Source: Euglena gracilis (taxonomy: Eukaryota > Euglenida > Euglenophyceae > Euglenales). Taken from it: a stretch of 64,000 bases of DNA. Each line of letters begins with the position of its first letter. The stretch's first letter is position 1. Below, one piece after another: positions 62,565 through 64,000 of this stretch. Below the pieces are notes generated by a model. It saw nothing but the letters and a program-made list of their open reading frames with translations, had not been told where the DNA came from and did no database searches. The DNA lies in NCBI GenBank assembly GCA_039621445.1, contig CP154956.1:30510667-30574666 (forward strand), given 5' to 3'. The translations under genes and the position numbers were made by a program.

Positions 62565-64000
62565 ATAACCCCACCTAGGGGATTTGGTTTCGCTGCCCAA
62601 ATATAACGCCCTCCCCCTGATGTGGAAACCATAATTAATATCCCTCGGAGGCCTTCCACACCACGCGTTTGCCGGGGTCATCTCCGTTGAGGGAGAAAAC
62701 AAAAGCAAACTTTGGGCACAACATCAGAGAATTGTGGAAAATGATGCCATATATTTCCTAAATAACCCCCCCCCCCAATATAAACATAAGCCCCCCTCAG
62801 CTTTACATTTGGACCGCATTTCAAGGCACTCAGGGGGGGCTTTATATTATATCTGGGGGGGGGAATCAAACTTTTTTTTGGGTGGCCTCCAAAACCTTCG
62901 GCGGCCTTCAATTGGCAAATGCCAAATTATTTATGCCAAATTTATGCCAAATATTCAAATATTTATTTCGTTCTGTACCTCCTATTTTCCGAAAAATGTG
63001 CAATTATTATCAAAAGTGGATCATTTATGGTGAAAAAAAAATGTTTTATCCACACAAAATGTTTCCACCGTCATTGGGGTTATTTGGCAAGGGACAGGGT
63101 CAGTGTTGAGGTTCAACCTTTTTTTTTGTTTTGTGCCAGGATTAAATCGGGACTGTTGGGCCCAATTTGAGCCGAAAATGGGCCTAAGTCAGGGGCAGTT
63201 TGGCATAGCCAAGCTGGACGAAAGGTTTTTGGTTCAAGACGCCTAGAACCTTGGAAAAGGTTTCGAAAGGCTGAAAACGGTGTTGTTGAGTTTTTTTTTT
63301 GTCAAAGTCGGGGTACAGGGAGGGGGTTATTATTTAGGTGGGTCGCTGAGCTTTTATCCCTTTATGAGTAAGAGCTAAGCTTCCCTTTGCGAAACCCCCC
63401 CTCGAAACCCCCCCCCCATCCCCTCGGGCTACCACCTCGAGAACCGGCGGATTATCACCATGATCCCGGCCCGGTTCCCGAATTTTTTTTTCCAGTCGCG
63501 AGCGACTGGATTTCTAGTTTTCCGAATCATCCTGGGTTGACCCCAACTCCCCCGCCAGGCCCGAGTTATTCACGCACGAAGGGGTCCAAACTGTTTGACC
63601 CCCCCCCCCTTTGGACTCTGCCATTTCGGGCCAAAAAAATCAAAAGTTCAAAATTTCTCGAAAATATGCAAAAATCAAAGGAAATGTCGGGGACCTAAGT
63701 TGAAGCCCTTGGAATCCCACATGTCATTTTGATTTCCCCGCCCCTTGACCTCCTGGTCTGCTGGTGATACACTTTTCTTTCGTGTCGCCGACGATCCTAG
63801 CCACTTTATGATACGGCCTGATGATTTTTTTTTTGGTCAATTTGGGACATTTTTGTACACTTTTTTCCACTGTCAGACTTAGTCGTTTTCGGACAAAAAA
63901 GTCGAAAAAAAATCAAAATAAAATGGAAAAAATATATCGGCCCAAATCATGTTTTTTGGCCTCCCGGCCCGGAAAAATGTTTTTTTGAGCCGAAGCGAGT
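60746..64000. other. A/T-rich non-coding stretch with small repeats
   Basis: No gene is supported. Contents: a relative of the DRC4-side MITE at 61490-61560 with CGGCGCTTTGTGCCG at about 61590; a (TA)n tract at 62527-62570; inverted CAATATAAACATAAGCCCCC against GGGGGGCTTTATATTATAT at 62770-62860; and a CCAGTCGCGAGCGACTGG palindrome at about 63493. Confidence 0.45.
62770..62860. repeat. Foldback repeat, TATAAACCCC family
   Basis: AATATAAACATAAGCCCCCC facing GGGGGGGCTTTATATTATAT, with TTTCAAGGCACTCAGG in the centre. The centre motif is shared with copies near 14836 and 51700. Confidence 0.7.

Overview
This window is nuclear DNA of a eukaryote, most likely a flagellated, photosynthetic protist (an alga). 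The evidence is two recognisable split genes: the 3' half of a gamma-tocopherol-type methyltransferase (plastid vitamin E pathway) and a nearly complete gene for DRC4/GAS8, a subunit of the nexin-dynein regulatory complex of motile cilia. Coding exons are short (about 45-200 bp), G/C-rich at third codon positions and all on the + strand. They sit in long, more A/T-rich introns and spacers full of microsatellites, C- and G-homopolymers and small inverted-repeat transposons. I cannot name the species or the phylum.

Layout: 1-4956, 5'-truncated VTE4-like gene. 6012-12015, DRC4. About 16.5-20.5 kb, a probable CCCH zinc-finger/RRM RNA-binding protein gene with its 5' end unsure. 20.85-24.78 kb, two abutting transposons (a 2.84 kb inverted-repeat element and a TA-flanked element). 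27952-48633 or beyond, one large gene of about 28 phase-compatible exons for an unrecognised coiled-coil and Pro/Ala/Ser-rich protein of at least about 850 residues. 48.9-64 kb, mostly non-coding DNA with transposons, a tandem duplication, an 0.86 kb dispersed duplication, a CCGCGG-rich cluster and a few isolated exon-like segments.

The most informative unexplained structures are: (1) several families of non-autonomous elements with exact 8-bp target-site duplications (hAT-like) that share one internal GGCGC/GCGCC hairpin core although their termini differ; (2) a 2.84 kb element packed with GCGCAAATGCGC palindromes; (3) four consecutive introns of DRC4 that fit only as GC-AG introns; (4) the unidentified coiled-coil gene.

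Exon boundaries were set by eye from homology, reading frame, splice dinucleotides and phase. No transcript data were available.
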